Below, in pieces: positions 63,991 to 64,000 of a DNA stretch of 64,000 nt. The stretch's first letter is position 1. Each line of letters starts with the position of its first letter. Where the stretch lies: NCBI RefSeq assembly GCF_042652185.1, contig NZ_JBHSIX010000004.1. One strand, written 5' to 3'. Under the pieces are notes generated by a model. That model saw only the letters and a program-made list of their open reading frames with translations, was not told where the DNA came from and made no database searches. The position numbers and the translations under genes were made by a program. The DNA is from Actinacidiphila fildesensis (GTDB taxonomy: Bacteria > Actinomycetota > Actinomycetes > Streptomycetales > Streptomycetaceae).

Positions 63991-64000
63991 CCCTCACGAC
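63987..64000 (+). CDS. Start of next operon gene, probably nuoL2 (cut by window edge)
   Basis: A GTG at 63987 overlaps the nuoK2 stop (GTGA) and encodes only four complete codons before the edge. Position in the operon predicts a NuoL-like antiporter subunit; the sequence itself is too short to confirm. Confidence 0.55.

Overview
The window is a stretch of high-GC actinobacterial chromosome, almost certainly Streptomyces. The signs are strong third-position G/C, many GTG starts, 1-8 nt stop/start overlaps, a futalosine-pathway menaquinone gene (mqnC), a WhiJ-like DUF5753/DUF397 locus, ECF sigma and anti-sigma genes, and two separate nuo operons. From memory, and not checked here, the gene order resembles the S. 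coelicolor chromosome around SCO4548-SCO4606. I see no rRNA or tRNA gene, CRISPR array or intact insertion sequence.

Layout. 1-9.8 kb: a partial membrane-anchored fibronectin-III protein, mqnC with an imidazolonepropionase-like fragment, a small LuxR-type regulator, secreted proteins and lipoproteins, and a lipoprotein/adaptor/ATPase/permease efflux operon. 9.9-16.3 kb: menG, a zinc-ribbon membrane protein, a geranylgeranyl reductase family gene, an AraC regulator with a cupin, and a cyclophilin. 16.3-19 kb: an accessory patch with an anti-sigma-type ATPase and a decapitated DUF5753 gene meeting at one junction, DUF397, a toxin-antitoxin pair and about 0.6 kb without a convincing gene. 19-36.4 kb: a secreted NlpC/P60 enzyme, then the complete 14-gene nuoA-N operon behind a region carrying a Rex-like operator and two CRP-like boxes. 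36.4-47.4 kb: a CocE-type hydrolase, a long-chain polyprenyl diphosphate synthase, an ECF sigma / anti-sigma / lipoprotein operon divergent from a CHRD protein, a LolA-like protein, an ABC-2 transporter and an FMN reductase. 47.4-52 kb: a truncated DUF6895 gene, a methyltransferase, RarD, and an NmrA-type reductase divergent from its HxlR regulator. 52-64 kb: korB-korA (2-oxoacid:ferredoxin oxidoreductase), one LuxR-type response regulator with two tandem paralogous histidine kinases, and a second nuo operon (A2 B2 C2 H2 I2 J2 K2, then the first codons of the next gene) that runs off the right edge.

How the genes fit together. The backbone is respiratory. mqnC and menG make the menaquinone head group, the polyprenyl synthase makes its side chain, and the geranylgeranyl-reductase homologue may partly saturate that chain. 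nuoA-N delivers NADH electrons to the menaquinone pool. KorAB produces reduced ferredoxin beside a second complex-I-like operon that lacks the NADH module (E, F, G) and, unusually, also lacks nuoD. That incomplete second complex is the most interesting system here.
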